From Fictibacillus macauensis ZFHKF-1 (GTDB taxonomy: Bacteria; Bacillota; Bacilli; Bacillales; Fictibacillaceae): a stretch of 64,000 nucleotides of DNA. The position numbers and the translations under genes were made by a program. The DNA is taken from positions 124,001-188,000 of the forward strand of contig NZ_AKKV01000026.1 of the NCBI RefSeq assembly GCF_000269865.1, given 5' to 3'. Below the pieces are notes generated by a model that saw nothing but the letters and a program-made list of their open reading frames with translations, did no database searches and had not been told where the DNA came from. This document shows positions 9,431-19,808 of this stretch, in pieces (positions within the stretch are counted from its first letter, which is position 1; each line of letters begins with the position of its first letter).

Positions 9431-9478
9431 GAAAATGAACACTATTTTAAAAATATTCTAATAGTTCGCTCTTCTTCC

Positions 9479-11257
9479 TTATGCTTGCGTCTTTTCAGAG
9501 CGTTGAATGCGTAAGTGCAAATCATCAAGCTGTTTTTCACTTACTGCAGACGGCGCATTTGTTAATAGGCAGCTTGCACTTGCTGTTTTTGGGAAAGCAA
9601 TGGTATCACGGAGATTCGTTCTACCTGCTAACAGCATAACAAGACGGTCAAGGCCAAGAGCAATTCCACCATGAGGCGGTGTTCCATATTCAAACGCATC
9701 CAAGAGGAAGCCAAACTCTTCTTTCGCTGCTTCTTCTGAGAAACCAAGCGTTTTAAACATTTTCTCTTGAATGTCACGTTGGTAAATACGCTGTGATCCG
9801 CCACCAAGCTCATAACCATTTAAGACAAGGTCATATGCTTTTGCACGAACAGAAGCTGGGTCGCTTTCTAGCATATGAAGATCTTCGTCTTTTGGCATTG
9901 TAAATGGATGATGCGCCGCTACGTAACGATTTGCGTCCTCATCGAATTCAACAAGCGGGAAGTCGACAACCCACAAGAAATTAAATTGATTCTCGTCAAT
10001 TAGATTTAAATCTTTGCCAAGTTTTAAACGCAATGCGCCTAATGCATCAGCTGTTACTTTTTTGGAATCAGCTACAAATAATAAAAGGTCTCCTGTTTCT
10101 GCTTGCGTTGTTGCGACAAGGCTTTGTTGCTCTTCTTCACCGAAGAATTTAGCAATAGGTCCTTTTAATTCGCCTTCTTCTACTTTTAACCAAGCAAGAC
10201 CTTTAGCGCCATAACGGCTTACAAACTCCGTTAAACCATCAATGTCTTTGCGAGAATAGTTCGCTGCTTCGCCTTTCACATTGATCGCTTTTACTTCGCC
10301 ACCATTTGCTACTGCACTAGCAAATACTTTAAAGCCCGATGTTTTTACAATCTCAGATACATTAACAAGTTCTAATCCAAAACGAGTATCTGGTTTATCA
10401 GAGCCGTAGCGTCCCATTGCTTCTGCATACGTCATACGTGGCAATGGTGTAGATACATTGACACCACGAATGTCACGAAGCAATGTTACCATCATGTCTT
10501 CCATCATTTTCATTAATGTTTCTTGTGTCATAAAGGATGCTTCAATATCGATTTGTGTAAATTCTGGCTGACGGTCAGCACGTAAATCTTCATCACGGAA
10601 GCAACGCACAACTTGGAAATAACGTTCAAAGCCAGATACCATTAATAGTTGTTTAAATAATTGTGGTGATTGTGGCAATGCGTAAAATTCACCCTCATGC
10701 ACACGGCTTGGCACGAGATAGTCACGCGCGCCCTCTGGCGTGCTTTTCGTTAACATCGGCGTTTCAATTTCCATGAATGCTTCTGCATCTAAATAATCAC
10801 GAATAAGCTTTGTTACGCGGTATCGCATTTTCATCGTTTCTTGCATTACCGGACGGCGCAAGTCTAAATAACGATACTTAAGGCGAATGTCTTCGTTAAT
10901 GTCGTTATCATTAGAAATCGCAAATGGTGGTGTCTTAGATGCGTTTAACACGTCTAATTGTGCACCGTGAACTTCAATGTGACCTGTTGCTATATTTTCA
11001 TTAATCGTTCCTTCTTGGCGCGCAACGACCGTTCCTTTTATCGAAAGAAGAAACTCACTGCGCACACTTTCTGCTGTTTGCAATGCTTCAAGCGAAACCG
11101 CTGGATTAAAGACGACTTGGACTTGACCAGAGCGGTCGCGCAAATCGATAAAAATTAAGCCCCCAAGGTCACGGCGCTTTTGCACCCATCCTGTTAATGT
11201 TACTTCTTGCCCTACATGTTCTTTTGTTAAAATGCCACACTGATGTGTTCGTTCCAT
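9479..11257 (-). CDS. aspS: Aspartyl-tRNA synthetase
   Basis: A class II aminoacyl-tRNA synthetase of 592 aa, the bacterial length. The N-terminal OB fold binds the anticodon ([19 protein letters not shown]). Motif 2 is visible as [18 protein letters not shown], the bacterial GAD insertion lies in the middle, and motif 3 is [15 protein letters not shown] near residue 540. It lies 14 nt after hisS and shares its T-box leader. Whether it is discriminating or non-discriminating (Asp/Asn) was not judged. Confidence 0.98.
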   Translation of the reverse strand: MERTHQCGILTKEHVGQEVTLTGWVQKRRDLGGLIFIDLRDRSGQVQVVFNPAVSLEALQTAESVRSEFLLSIKGTVVARQEGTINENIATGHIEVHGAQLDVLNASKTPPFAISNDNDINEDIRLKYRYLDLRRPVMQETMKMRYRVTKLIRDYLDAEAFMEIETPMLTKSTPEGARDYLVPSRVHEGEFYALPQSPQLFKQLLMVSGFERYFQVVRCFRDEDLRADRQPEFTQIDIEASFMTQETLMKMMEDMMVTLLRDIRGVNVSTPLPRMTYAEAMGRYGSDKPDTRFGLELVNVSEIVKTSGFKVFASAVANGGEVKAINVKGEAANYSRKDIDGLTEFVSRYGAKGLAWLKVEEGELKGPIAKFFGEEEQQSLVATTQAETGDLLLFVADSKKVTADALGALRLKLGKDLNLIDENQFNFLWVVDFPLVEFDEDANRYVAAHHPFTMPKDEDLHMLESDPASVRAKAYDLVLNGYELGGGSQRIYQRDIQEKMFKTLGFSEEAAKEEFGFLLDAFEYGTPPHGGIALGLDRLVMLLAGRTNLRDTIAFPKTASASCLLTNAPSAVSEKQLDDLHLRIQRSEKTQA

Positions 11258-11271
11258 TTTTTGTTTCCTCC

Positions 11272-12540
11272 TTAAATTCTTCCCTGTATATAGGCAACCG
11301 CTTCGGTTAAAGCTACCTCTGTTTGCTGACCGGTTGCCATTTCTTTAATCGCAATGACGCCGTTCGCTAATTCATCGTCTCCAAGTACCGCCACGAATTT
11401 AGCATTCGTACGATCAGCTGCTTTAAACTGTGCTTTCATTTTCTTATCGCAATAGTCTTTATCTGCTTTTAATCCTGCTTTTCGGAAGCTATACAACAGT
11501 GCTGGTGCTTGCGCCTTTGCTGCGTCTCCCATCGTTACAAGATAACAATCTAACGCTGTTTCTACCGGCAACGTAATACCTTCAGCGTCAAGTGCTAGTA
11601 GCAAGCGTTCCAAACTCATAGCGAAACCAATTCCTGGCGTTGCAGGTCCGCCCATTTCTTCAGCAAGACCATTATAACGACCGCCGCCACTTAACGTTGT
11701 AATCGCTCCAAATCCATCGGCTTCACTCATAATTTCAAAAGCTGTGTGATTATAATAATCCAGGCCACGAACGAGCGTTGGATCAATCACAAAAGGAATA
11801 TCCATTGCCGTTAAAGTCGCTTTTACCGCTTCAAAATAACGAGCAGAACCTTCATTTAAATAATCATGTATCGATGGCGCGCTCTTCATCAACTCATGCT
11901 CACGATCTTTTTTGCAATCCAAAATACGCAGTGGATTACTTTCTAAGCGATTTTGGCAATCAGAGCAAAACTCGCCGATGCGTGGTTGAAAATGAGCAAC
12001 AAGTGCCTCACGATGCGCTTGGCGGCTTTCTTGATCGCCGAGCGTATTCAAAACAAGCTTCAATTTTGTTAAGCCTAGCTCACGATAGACATCCATTGCC
12101 AAAGCCATTACTTCTGCATCAATTGCTGGATCATCACTACCCATCGCCTCAATCCCAAACTGAACAAATTGGCGATAACGGCCCGCTTGGGGACGCTCAT
12201 AACGAAACATTGGTCCAATATAATAAAGCTTTGTTGGTTGCTGTGGAAGTCCATAAAGTTTATGTTCAACGTACGCTCGTACGGTGCTTGCCGTTCCTTC
12301 TGGGCGCAGTGTTAAACTGCGATCGCCACGATCTTTAAAAGTATACATTTCCTTTTGAACGATATCCGTCGTATCCCCAACGCTACGAAGAAAAAGTTCT
12401 GTATGTTCAAAAATAGGCGTTCGAATTTCATTGTAATTATATTTACCGCAAATTTCCCGTGCTTTTCCCTCAACATATTGCCATTTTTCAACCGTACCTG
12501 GCAAAAGATCTTGTGTTCCTCTTGGAATTTGATAGCCCAT
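11272..12540 (-). CDS. hisS: Histidyl-tRNA synthetase
   Basis: A class II synthetase of 422 aa. It starts [15 protein letters not shown]; motif 2 is [19 protein letters not shown]; the histidine-specific motifs [15 protein letters not shown] and [15 protein letters not shown] are present, and the C-terminal anticodon-binding domain is complete. GGAGG lies before the ATG. It is the first gene of the T-box-controlled hisS-aspS operon. Confidence 0.98.
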   Translation of the reverse strand: MGYQIPRGTQDLLPGTVEKWQYVEGKAREICGKYNYNEIRTPIFEHTELFLRSVGDTTDIVQKEMYTFKDRGDRSLTLRPEGTASTVRAYVEHKLYGLPQQPTKLYYIGPMFRYERPQAGRYRQFVQFGIEAMGSDDPAIDAEVMALAMDVYRELGLTKLKLVLNTLGDQESRQAHREALVAHFQPRIGEFCSDCQNRLESNPLRILDCKKDREHELMKSAPSIHDYLNEGSARYFEAVKATLTAMDIPFVIDPTLVRGLDYYNHTAFEIMSEADGFGAITTLSGGGRYNGLAEEMGGPATPGIGFAMSLERLLLALDAEGITLPVETALDCYLVTMGDAAKAQAPALLYSFRKAGLKADKDYCDKKMKAQFKAADRTNAKFVAVLGDDELANGVIAIKEMATGQQTEVALTEAVAYIQGRI

Positions 12541-12572
12541 TTGTTACATCCTCCTTATCAACTAACCCATAT

Positions 12573-12866
12573 AAAAAAAATACTCCCGTCCCTATTCTTT
12601 CTATGAAAAGAAAGAATAGGGACGGGAGTTATTATACCCGCGGTGCCACCCTAAGTTGAAGCTAACACAAGCTTCCGCTTTATTTTGCAATAACGCCTGC
12701 TAGCGTTCAACTCTACTTAGGGATGAAAATCCGTTCGAATTGAAACCTCAGAAGTGTCTTTCACAAAGTCATCATTCAGAAATGCTCTCAGCCGGTGGCA
12801 TTTCCTCTCTTTGAATGTGGAACTTAGCTACTTTTCTCCATCAATGGTGAATTTCATATGAATTGT
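12573..12866 (-). promoter_or_regulatory. T-box leader of hisS-aspS
   Basis: A tRNA-sensing antitermination leader. The T-box sequence AGGGTGGCACCGCGGGT is on minus at 12636-12652. It is followed by a 20-bp terminator stem (12582-12601 with 12610-12629) and a run of eight T. Stem I shows the AGAGAGG bulge element and the ACCGGCTGAGAG distal loop. The specifier region AAAGACACTTC (GACAC at 12754-12758) contains Asp GAC and His CAC overlapping by one base. Uncharged cognate tRNA should promote readthrough into hisS-aspS. Confidence 0.95.
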
Positions 12867-12871
12867 TTTTT

Positions 12872-12900
12872 ATCTTACGCATGTCTGCAACTATTGTCAA
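12872..12900 (-). promoter_or_regulatory. Sigma-A promoter of the hisS-aspS T-box operon
   Basis: Consensus -35 TTGACA (12895-12900), 17-nt spacer and -10 TAAGAT (12872-12877) on minus, placing the start near 12865. Confidence 0.85.
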
Positions 12901-12913
12901 CGTTTTTTTATAA

Positions 12914-13081
12914 CTAGTGCCAGATTTTTTGTTTAAACGAGGTCATTCGCATGGAAATCGTAAGCAGTGCTTCTTGATTTCCATCACGCATTACAACATC
13001 TTTTTTCATGATATCATTGATGTCGCTTCGGCCATCAATCCATTGCATTCCTGCTTGCTCTTCTTTCTTTCCTCTTTGCAA
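12914..13081 (-). CDS. Possible 55-aa protein between dtd and hisS
   Basis: A short reading frame, not recognised. TTG at 13081 is preceded by GAGG with a 5-nt gap; the longer GTG-started frame (13147) has no ribosome site. The product ends DGNQEALLTISMRMTSFKQK plus IWH, is charged, and has no membrane segment. It ends 14 nt before the T-box promoter. B. subtilis also has small genes between dtd and hisS, which keeps the call open, but homology was not established. The opposite strand is also open for 66 codons, so this may be non-coding. Confidence 0.3.
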   Translation of the reverse strand: MQRGKKEEQAGMQWIDGRSDINDIMKKDVVMRDGNQEALLTISMRMTSFKQKIWH

Positions 13082-13150
13082 CTGATCCTCATCCTTTCTT
13101 TTTCGGTCTATGGTTAGTGTTCCCAAAAAAGAAAGAAAATATGACACTTT

Positions 13151-13591
13151 TTACTGACTATCTAAAATTAACGTAACAGGTCCATTGTTTTTTAATTCAA
13201 CGTCCATCATGGCGCCAAAGCGACCTGTTTCAACAGCAATTCCAAGCTCACGAAGCATCTTGTTAAACGTTTCATACAAAGCTTCTGCCTCAGCGGGTTT
13301 TGCTGCTTTCATGAAATTAGGACGTCTTCCTTTTTTCGTATCACCATATAACGTAAATTGTGAAACAGAAAGGATGGAACCACCGATATCAAGCAGAGAA
13401 TGATTCATTTTTCCTTCTTCATCTTCAAAAATACGTAAATGAGCGACTTTTTCCGCTAGATAGGCAGCATCCTTTTCTTCATCACCATGCGTTACCCCCA
13501 CGAGCAAAAGAAGGCCGCGGCCAATTTGACCTACGACTTCTCCTTCCACTGTGACGGAGGCATGATCGACGCGTTGTAAAACGACTCGCAT
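13151..13591 (-). CDS. dtd: D-aminoacyl-tRNA deacylase
   Basis: A 146-aa dimeric enzyme that removes D-amino acids from mischarged tRNAs. It starts [17 protein letters not shown]. The invariant [10 protein letters not shown] (SQ motif) lies near residue 77 and the cross-subunit motif NNGPVTL near the C-terminus. It lies 19 nt after relA, as in B. subtilis (yrvI). Confidence 0.97.
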   Translation of the reverse strand: MRVVLQRVDHASVTVEGEVVGQIGRGLLLLVGVTHGDEEKDAAYLAEKVAHLRIFEDEEGKMNHSLLDIGGSILSVSQFTLYGDTKKGRRPNFMKAAKPAEAEALYETFNKMLRELGIAVETGRFGAMMDVELKNNGPVTLILDSQ

Positions 13592-13610
13592 TGTTCATTC
13601 GCTCCTTTAC

Positions 13611-15791
13611 TTATTGCATCACCCGACGAACAGCATAAATGTCAGGAATTCGTTTTATTCTTTCCACTACTTTTTGTAAATGATTAACGTTATGAATCGA
13701 AATCGACATGCTAATGGTTGCCATTTTATTACGATCTGAACGACCGGAAACAGCCGTAATATTCGTTTTTGTTTCGCCAACCGCATGCAGCACTTCATTT
13801 AACAGTCCTCGGCGATCAAACCCGTTAATTTCTATGTCTACATTATAACTTTTTGGCTTTTCAATACTGCCTTCCCACTCTACAGGAAGTAACCGCGCTT
13901 TCACATCAGTTGTCGTGACATTCACACAATCTTGACGGTGAACAGACACTCCTCGGCCTTTCGTTATATAGCCAACAATGTCATCCCCTGGTACCGGGTT
14001 ACAACATTTCGCTAAGCGAATTAATAAATTATCAATGCCTTTAACGACAATGCCTGAATCAGTTTTCTTTGGTGTTGGTAAGCTTTTCGATTCGCCAACC
14101 GCTTCTAGAATTTCTTTATTCTCTTGCTCTTGGTCTTTTTTACGGCGTAGCTTATCGGTTAAGCGCGTCGCAATTTGTGCGCCATTAATTCCGTTATAGC
14201 CGACCGCCGCGTACATATCTTCTTCATTGGAAAAATTATATTTGCGTACAATCATCTGCAAGTTATCAGAGGTAAAGACGTCTTTTAACTCAAAGCCTCT
14301 ATTTATAACTTCACGCTCAATAATTTCTTTTCCTTTTGCGACATTTTCATCTCGGCGCTCGCGTTTGAAAAACTGACGAATTTTATTTTTGGCATGTGAG
14401 CTTTGCGTAATTTTTAGCCAGTCTTGACTCGGACCATATGAATGCTTGCTCGTCATAATTTCTATAATATCACCGGTCTTTAACTTATAATCGAGCGTCA
14501 CCATTTTGCCGTTAACTTTGGCGCCAATACAGCGATTGCCAATTTCAGTATGAATGCGATACGCAAAATCAAGCGGAACAGAGCCGGCCGGCAATTCAAT
14601 GACATCGCCTTTTGGTGTAAAGACAAATACCATATCAGAAAACAAATCGACCTTTAAGGATTCCATAAACTCTTCCGCATCCGCCACATCATTTTGCCAT
14701 TCTAATATTTCTCGGAACCAAGAAAGTTTATTCTCAAACGTATCACTCGGCGCTTTTTTAGCCTCTTCTTTATACGCCCAGTGAGCCGCTATCCCGTATT
14801 CAGCGACACGGTGCATATCGCCCGTACGAATTTGCACTTCAAGCGGATCACCCTTTGGTCCAATAACGGTCGTATGAAGCGACTGATACATATTTGCCTT
14901 TGGCATTGCAATATAATCTTTAAAGCGACCTGGCATCGGCTTCCATGCTGTATGAATAATACCAAGCGCTGCATAGCAGTCTTTTATGTTATGAACAATT
15001 ACCCGTACCGCTAAAAGATCATAAATTTCATTAAACTGTTTATTTTGTTTAACCATCTTCCGATAAATGCTATAGATATGTTTCGGTCTTCCAGAAATAT
15101 CCGCTTTAATCTGTACTTCAGTGAGACGGTTTTCGATTTCATTCATTACTTCTTGAACGTATTGCTCACGTTCAGCACGCTTTTGTTTCATGAGATTAAC
15201 AATCCGATAATATTGCTGCGGATTTAAATACCGTAACGAAACGTCCTCTAGTTCCCATTTAATCGTGGAAATTCCGAGACGGTGAGCAAGTGGTGCAAAA
15301 ATTTCTAATGTTTCATTGGCTTTTTGAATCTGTTTTTCTTTGGTCATATGCTTTAGCGTGCGCATGTTGTGCAAACGGTCCGCCAGCTTAATTAAGATAC
15401 AGCGAATGTCCTGTGCCATCGCTACGAACATTTTGCGATGATTTTCCGCCTGCTGTTCTTCTTTTGATTTGAATTTAATCTTCTTAAGCTTCGTTACGCC
15501 ATCAACAAGCATCGCCACTTCTTCATTGAACCGGTCACTTATGTCCTTTAGAGTGATCGGGGTATCCTCCACGACATCATGAAGAAACCCAGCTGCAACC
15601 GTCACAGGATCCATTTGCAATCCAACAAGAATGCCGGCTACTTCTATTGGGTGTTGAATATACGGTTCCCCAGATTTCCGGAACTGCCCCTCATGAGCAT
15701 CCTTCGCATATTCGTACGCATCATTTAAAAACTCAATGTCTTCTTCGGCAAGATAGCTTCTTGCATTTTGCAACACTTCATCTATTGTCAT
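13611..15791 (-). CDS. relA: Bifunctional (p)ppGpp synthetase/hydrolase RelA (Rel)
   Basis: The long RSH stringent-response enzyme, 726 aa. The N-terminal hydrolase has the HD pair His71-Asp72 in GFLHDVVEDTP. The synthetase domain follows (YDLLAVRVIVHNIKDCYAALG, IAMPKANMYQSLHTTV). The TGS domain begins near MVFVFTPKGDVIELPAGSVP, and the C-terminal ACT domain senses regulatory input. AAGGTGA lies before the ATG. It is followed by dtd and preceded by apt and recJ, which links nucleotide salvage with stringent control. Confidence 0.98.
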   Translation of the reverse strand: MTIDEVLQNARSYLAEEDIEFLNDAYEYAKDAHEGQFRKSGEPYIQHPIEVAGILVGLQMDPVTVAAGFLHDVVEDTPITLKDISDRFNEEVAMLVDGVTKLKKIKFKSKEEQQAENHRKMFVAMAQDIRCILIKLADRLHNMRTLKHMTKEKQIQKANETLEIFAPLAHRLGISTIKWELEDVSLRYLNPQQYYRIVNLMKQKRAEREQYVQEVMNEIENRLTEVQIKADISGRPKHIYSIYRKMVKQNKQFNEIYDLLAVRVIVHNIKDCYAALGIIHTAWKPMPGRFKDYIAMPKANMYQSLHTTVIGPKGDPLEVQIRTGDMHRVAEYGIAAHWAYKEEAKKAPSDTFENKLSWFREILEWQNDVADAEEFMESLKVDLFSDMVFVFTPKGDVIELPAGSVPLDFAYRIHTEIGNRCIGAKVNGKMVTLDYKLKTGDIIEIMTSKHSYGPSQDWLKITQSSHAKNKIRQFFKRERRDENVAKGKEIIEREVINRGFELKDVFTSDNLQMIVRKYNFSNEEDMYAAVGYNGINGAQIATRLTDKLRRKKDQEQENKEILEAVGESKSLPTPKKTDSGIVVKGIDNLLIRLAKCCNPVPGDDIVGYITKGRGVSVHRQDCVNVTTTDVKARLLPVEWEGSIEKPKSYNVDIEINGFDRRGLLNEVLHAVGETKTNITAVSGRSDRNKMATISMSISIHNVNHLQKVVERIKRIPDIYAVRRVMQ

Positions 15792-15902
15792 GAAATCACC
15801 TTAGGTAAAAAATTGTATATTGATTCTATTATCATGAAAAAAAACGATGATGTCCAGTAAAAAACGAAAATTGTCGAATTCCCTTTCATTGTAAGCCCTT
15901 CT

Positions 15903-15947
15903 AAAAAAGAAAGAGTACTCACCAAATGACGAGCACTCTTTCTCTAT
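15903..15947 (-). terminator. Terminator after apt
   Basis: On minus AGAAAGAGTGCTC pairs with GAGTACTCTTTCT (one mismatch) and is followed by TTTTT, just beyond the apt stop. relA therefore needs its own promoter or readthrough. Confidence 0.85.
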
Positions 15948-15950
15948 AGA

Positions 15951-16463
15951 TTAATATTGCGTTAACGTGAAGATATCATGCCCTTTTAATTTAGCACGTC
16001 CATCTAAGTATGTTAATTCAATCATGAAAGCGATTCCGGCAATCACGCCACCTAATTCTTCAATAAGCTGGATCGTCGCATCAATTGTTCCACCTGTTGC
16101 TAACAAGTCATCTGTAATTAATACGCGTTGACCTGGTTTAATCGCGTCTTTATGCATGGTAAGTACATCTTTACCATATTCTAAGCCGTAGCCTACTTTT
16201 ACCGTTTCACGTGGCAACTTACCTTCTTTACGCACAGGAACAAAGCCTAAGCCAAGCTTGTAAGCAACTGGACATCCAACGATAAAGCCACGTGCTTCTG
16301 GCCCAACGATGACATCTACATTTTGTTGTTTCGCATATTCCGCAATATCGTCAACCGCTTTCGCATACACTTCACCATTTTGCATGAGCGTCGTAATATC
16401 TTTAAAGCGAATTCCCTCCATTGGGAAATCTTCTACGACAGAAATATATTGTTTGTAATCCAT
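15951..16463 (-). CDS. apt: Adenine phosphoribosyltransferase
   Basis: Salvages adenine with PRPP to AMP. It is 170 aa with the PRPP-binding motif [14 protein letters not shown] and the family signature [20 protein letters not shown]. It ends 4 nt before the terminator and starts 17 nt after recJ, so it is cotranscribed with recJ. Confidence 0.97.
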   Translation of the reverse strand: MDYKQYISVVEDFPMEGIRFKDITTLMQNGEVYAKAVDDIAEYAKQQNVDVIVGPEARGFIVGCPVAYKLGLGFVPVRKEGKLPRETVKVGYGLEYGKDVLTMHKDAIKPGQRVLITDDLLATGGTIDATIQLIEELGGVIAGIAFMIELTYLDGRAKLKGHDIFTLTQY

Positions 16464-16480
16464 CTTCTTGTCCTCCTGTA

Positions 16481-18817
16481 TTAAGCCTGAGTCCGATTAA
16501 TATAGTGCTCTAAACTATTCTTTAACTCTTGATAGGAAGAATAAATGAGCTGATTTTCAACTTCTCTTTGTTCTACCGTATTTCGATAAGTTGTTGAATG
16601 CGTTAAGTCTTTTTTCTCAGGCCGGTCATGGATAGTAATAACACCATCCTCTATTGTAACAAATTCCAGTTCAGAAAACACTTGTGACATGAAAGGAATT
16701 GATTCTTTTGTCCATCCTTTTAAGCGTGCTAACTCTTCTCCATGCTTTTTCATAGCAAATGTGCGGCGTTTGTGTAAAAAACCATAGTACCAGCGAAATT
16801 GCTCTCGCGATGGAACCGATGAAAAGAAGGGCTCGTTTTCATTGTAAAACACAACGTACGTTCGCTCTGGTACTTGACCTTCAATTAGATGAAACAGCTC
16901 TTCTCTCGTTGTGGGCGCGTCTAAAAAGACAACATAATAGCCTTCTACTGAGAGCGGTTCCTTCCTATCTTGTAGCACAATAATTGCATCAGCAATGGAT
17001 GCAAACAATGGCAAGGACTTCGTTTCTTCATGAAAAGCTAAAAACAACGTCTGCTGTTTCGGCAACATAGCAAGCTTATCTTGCACATTTTTAATGCCGC
17101 GCAAGTCAAAGAGCTGCCACTGATCGACCCTCATATCTTGCAGCATGAGCTGCGGTTTACGATAGCCATTCCATTCATTAATGGAGAGCTCACCAATAAC
17201 AGACACTGGCGCTTGGAACGTTACTTCTTCAAAAAGCACTCCTTTTTGAAAGCCAATCGCATCTAACTTCGCGCGTCCGTCACTTAACGTCATCTTTAAA
17301 TGATTGGCTTGCGTGCCGATTTTTTTCATTTCAGAAATAGAAACATTTTGTAGGCGAACGCGTGGTGCTGGATTGCCAACACCAAACGGCGCTAACGTAT
17401 TCATTTCTTCAATCGTTGAGAGCGTCACATCAGCTAATGAACAATCCACATCAATGCGCGTAACAGGTAAAAAGTCTTCTGCTGTTAATTGCGCTTGTGC
17501 TTGCTTTTGTAACCGCGTGCGCAACTCATCTACGTCATGTGCCTGCAGTGTCATACCTGCTGCCATCGGGTGACCACCGAAATGTGGTAAAATATCACGA
17601 TTGCTTGATAGATTTTCAAACATATCAAAGCCTTCAATACTACGAGCGGAACCTTTGGCAAGTCCGGTACTTGCATCGATGCTTAAGACGATTGTCGGTC
17701 GATAATATTTTTCAACCAGACGCGAAGCAACAATCCCGATTACGCCAGCATTCCAGCCTTCTTTAGCCACCACGAGAACCGTGCTCTCATGACGAGGATC
17801 CTGTGCTTCCACTTCAGCAATTGCTTCTTCGGTAATTTCCGCAACGATCCCTTGTCGCGTCTTATTCAGCGTGTCAATGTCTTGCGCTAAACGTGTTGCC
17901 TCTGCATCGTCTTCCGTAATAAAAAGTTCAACAGCAGGCACAGCCGAATCTAAGCGGCCTGCTGCGTTCACACGAGGACCTATGGCAAAGCCAACATGTT
18001 CGGCCGTTAGCACTTCGTCTGCAATGCCAGCGACGGTAAGAAGCGCTCGTAAGCCTTTCTTCGTCGTCCGCTGTAACGCTTTAATGCCTTCTTTTGCAAG
18101 AATGCGATTTTCATCAACCAGCGGCACGAGATCAGCAATCGTTCCGATGCAAGCAATATCAAGTAGATGGAGCGGTGGCTGACGCAGAAGTGCATGTGCC
18201 ACTTTAAAAGCTACGCCTACTCCTGCTAAGCCTTTAAACGGATAAGAACAACCTGGTTTTTTCGGATTTACAATGCTATACGCGTCCGGCAAGACAGGTG
18301 GTGGTTCATGGTGATCCGTTACAATAAAATCAAGCTCAATCTCTTTGGCAACGGCTGCTTCATGCACAGCAGAAATGCCTGTATCAACCGTAATAACAAG
18401 AGAAAACCCTTCTTCTTTTGCCCAGCGAAGCGCTGGTTCATTCGGTCCGTATCCTTCGGTAAAGCGGTTCGGTATGTAGTAATCGAACAGCGCACCGGCC
18501 TCTCTAAGCGCATAAATCATCACAGACGTACTGCTTACGCCGTCTGCATCATAATCTCCAAACACAAGAATCTTTTCCTGACGAGCGATTGCTCGCTCGA
18601 GACGCTCAATCGTTTCCTGCATCCCATCTAGTAGAAAGGGATCATAGAAATCATTACTATTGTTTTGTAAAAACCGCTCTGCGCTTTCTTTTGTTTCCAT
18701 ACCTCGGGAAATAAACAGACTCGCTACAAGCGTTGAAATATTTAAGGATGAGGCTAACTCCGTTACTTTTTCTGAATCAGGGGAAGTCATTTTCCACCTA
18801 GATTTTGGTTTTAACAT
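16481..18817 (-). CDS. recJ: Single-stranded-DNA exonuclease RecJ
   Basis: A 5'-3' ssDNA exonuclease for recombination and repair. It is 778 aa from ATG 18817. DHH-family metal motifs are present: [25 protein letters not shown] and [10 protein letters not shown]; the DHHA1 motif is [11 protein letters not shown] long C-terminal extension (about the last 200 residues), typical of Bacillus RecJ, follows. The chosen ATG has AGGTGA 8 nt upstream; the longer in-frame GTG overlaps that site. Both the ribosome site and the promoter lie within the secF terminator hairpin (see findings). Confidence 0.96.
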   Translation of the reverse strand: MLKPKSRWKMTSPDSEKVTELASSLNISTLVASLFISRGMETKESAERFLQNNSNDFYDPFLLDGMQETIERLERAIARQEKILVFGDYDADGVSSTSVMIYALREAGALFDYYIPNRFTEGYGPNEPALRWAKEEGFSLVITVDTGISAVHEAAVAKEIELDFIVTDHHEPPPVLPDAYSIVNPKKPGCSYPFKGLAGVGVAFKVAHALLRQPPLHLLDIACIGTIADLVPLVDENRILAKEGIKALQRTTKKGLRALLTVAGIADEVLTAEHVGFAIGPRVNAAGRLDSAVPAVELFITEDDAEATRLAQDIDTLNKTRQGIVAEITEEAIAEVEAQDPRHESTVLVVAKEGWNAGVIGIVASRLVEKYYRPTIVLSIDASTGLAKGSARSIEGFDMFENLSSNRDILPHFGGHPMAAGMTLQAHDVDELRTRLQKQAQAQLTAEDFLPVTRIDVDCSLADVTLSTIEEMNTLAPFGVGNPAPRVRLQNVSISEMKKIGTQANHLKMTLSDGRAKLDAIGFQKGVLFEEVTFQAPVSVIGELSINEWNGYRKPQLMLQDMRVDQWQLFDLRGIKNVQDKLAMLPKQQTLFLAFHEETKSLPLFASIADAIIVLQDRKEPLSVEGYYVVFLDAPTTREELFHLIEGQVPERTYVVFYNENEPFFSSVPSREQFRWYYGFLHKRRTFAMKKHGEELARLKGWTKESIPFMSQVFSELEFVTIEDGVITIHDRPEKKDLTHSTTYRNTVEQREVENQLIYSSYQELKNSLEHYINRTQA

Positions 18818-18819
18818 AC

Positions 18820-18869
18820 AAAAAATCACCTCGCAACCTACTCATTATACATAAGAGGTTACGAGGTGA
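18820..18869 (-). terminator. Hairpin ending secD-secF and containing recJ signals
   Basis: Minus strand: TCACCTCGTAACCT pairs with AGGTTGCGAGGTGA around a 16-nt loop, followed by TTTTTT. It is a good intrinsic terminator for secF. The second arm includes the recJ ribosome site AGGTGA. Confidence 0.8.
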
Positions 18870-18872
18870 CAA
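18844..18872 (-). promoter_or_regulatory. recJ promoter inside the terminator hairpin
   Basis: -35 TTGTCA (18867-18872), 17-nt spacer, -10 TATAAT (18844-18849) on minus. The -10 lies in the hairpin loop. A transcript starting near 18837 would lack the first hairpin arm, so its ribosome site would be free. Confidence 0.7.
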
Positions 18873-18881
18873 TTGATTTTA

Positions 18882-19808
18882 TTAGGCTTGATTATCTGCT
18901 TCTTTTACGCGTGGTTTTTTTAACTGCTTACTTTTAAGCACATACCAAAGTTGTGAAGCAATACAAATGGACGCGTACGTTCCAAACACTAAGCCGATTA
19001 AGAGGGCAATGGAGAAGTTACGAATCGATTCATTACCAAAGATTAAGAGCGCCACGACCGTAATTAAAACGGCAACAACGGTATTAATCGAACGCGTTAA
19101 CGTCTGCATAATGGAGTCATTAATGACTTTATAAAGATCGGCAGTCGTTTTCACTTTCGTAAACTTCATGTTTTCCCGAATGCGGTCAAACGTAATAATC
19201 GTATCATGTACCGAATAACCAACAATCGTCAGTACGGCGGCAATGAAGGTAAGATCGACTTCTAATCGTAAAATGCTAAACACAGCAACAATCAAAAAGG
19301 CGTTATGCAGCAACCCAACAATCGCCGATATAGACATTAACCATTCAAAGCGGAAACTTATATAAATAATGATGCCGATGGAGGCAATTAATACAGAAAT
19401 TAACGCGTTACGTGCGAGTTCACGACCCACATCTGGTGATACGGTATTAATGTTCACTGAACCGTATTTTTTCGTTACCATCGTATTTACATTTGCCACT
19501 TCTGTTCGTGAAAATTGTCCGATAAACGATACAGTCGCTCGCTCATTGTTCTTACCGGATATAACGGGTTCGCCGTCAGGCTTCAAGGATAATTCTTTGA
19601 AATCCGTCTTTAATTGTTCGGCATTTAAATTTTTACCGCCAATTTCTACTCTCGTACCACTTTCAAAATCAATTCCTAGTTTCAGTCCGATCGTTAGTAA
19701 GCAAACAATACCGATGATTGTGAGCAAGCCTGAAAAAAGAAAGAATTTCTTTCGTTGCTTCACCACATCAAAATGAAAGTTCGGGTTTCTAAAGCTCATG
19801 GATATCAC
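18882..19808 (-). CDS. secF: Protein translocase subunit SecF (separate gene)
   Basis: An RND-type membrane protein that uses the proton gradient to assist SecYEG/SecA export. It has six membrane segments: the first around residues 23-43, an external domain with the GLKLGIDFESGTRVEI motif, then five helices including TFIAAVLTIVGYSVHDTIIT. 308 aa matches a stand-alone SecF. The GTG at 19808 has GGAG 9 nt upstream; ATG 19799 (MSFRNPNF) is an alternative. It overlaps secD by 20 nt in another frame. In B. subtilis the two halves are one SecDF chain. Confidence 0.93.
   Translation of the reverse strand: MISMSFRNPNFHFDVVKQRKKFFLFSGLLTIIGIVCLLTIGLKLGIDFESGTRVEIGGKNLNAEQLKTDFKELSLKPDGEPVISGKNNERATVSFIGQFSRTEVANVNTMVTKKYGSVNINTVSPDVGRELARNALISVLIASIGIIIYISFRFEWLMSISAIVGLLHNAFLIVAVFSILRLEVDLTFIAAVLTIVGYSVHDTIITFDRIRENMKFTKVKTTADLYKVINDSIMQTLTRSINTVVAVLITVVALLIFGNESIRNFSIALLIGLVFGTYASICIASQLWYVLKSKQLKKPRVKEADNQA

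Noticed and set aside
11778-12338. 186-codon + strand ORF opposite hisS
   Set aside because: Lies wholly within the well-supported hisS gene; composition and lack of ribosome site indicate a shadow frame.
16200-16230. parS-like TTTCACGTG in apt
   Set aside because: Only half of the parS palindrome matches and it is within coding sequence.
19789-19808. secD/secF split as a sequencing error
   Set aside because: Not proven either way, but no homopolymer is present and SecF has its own ribosome site and starts, so separate genes are the simpler reading.
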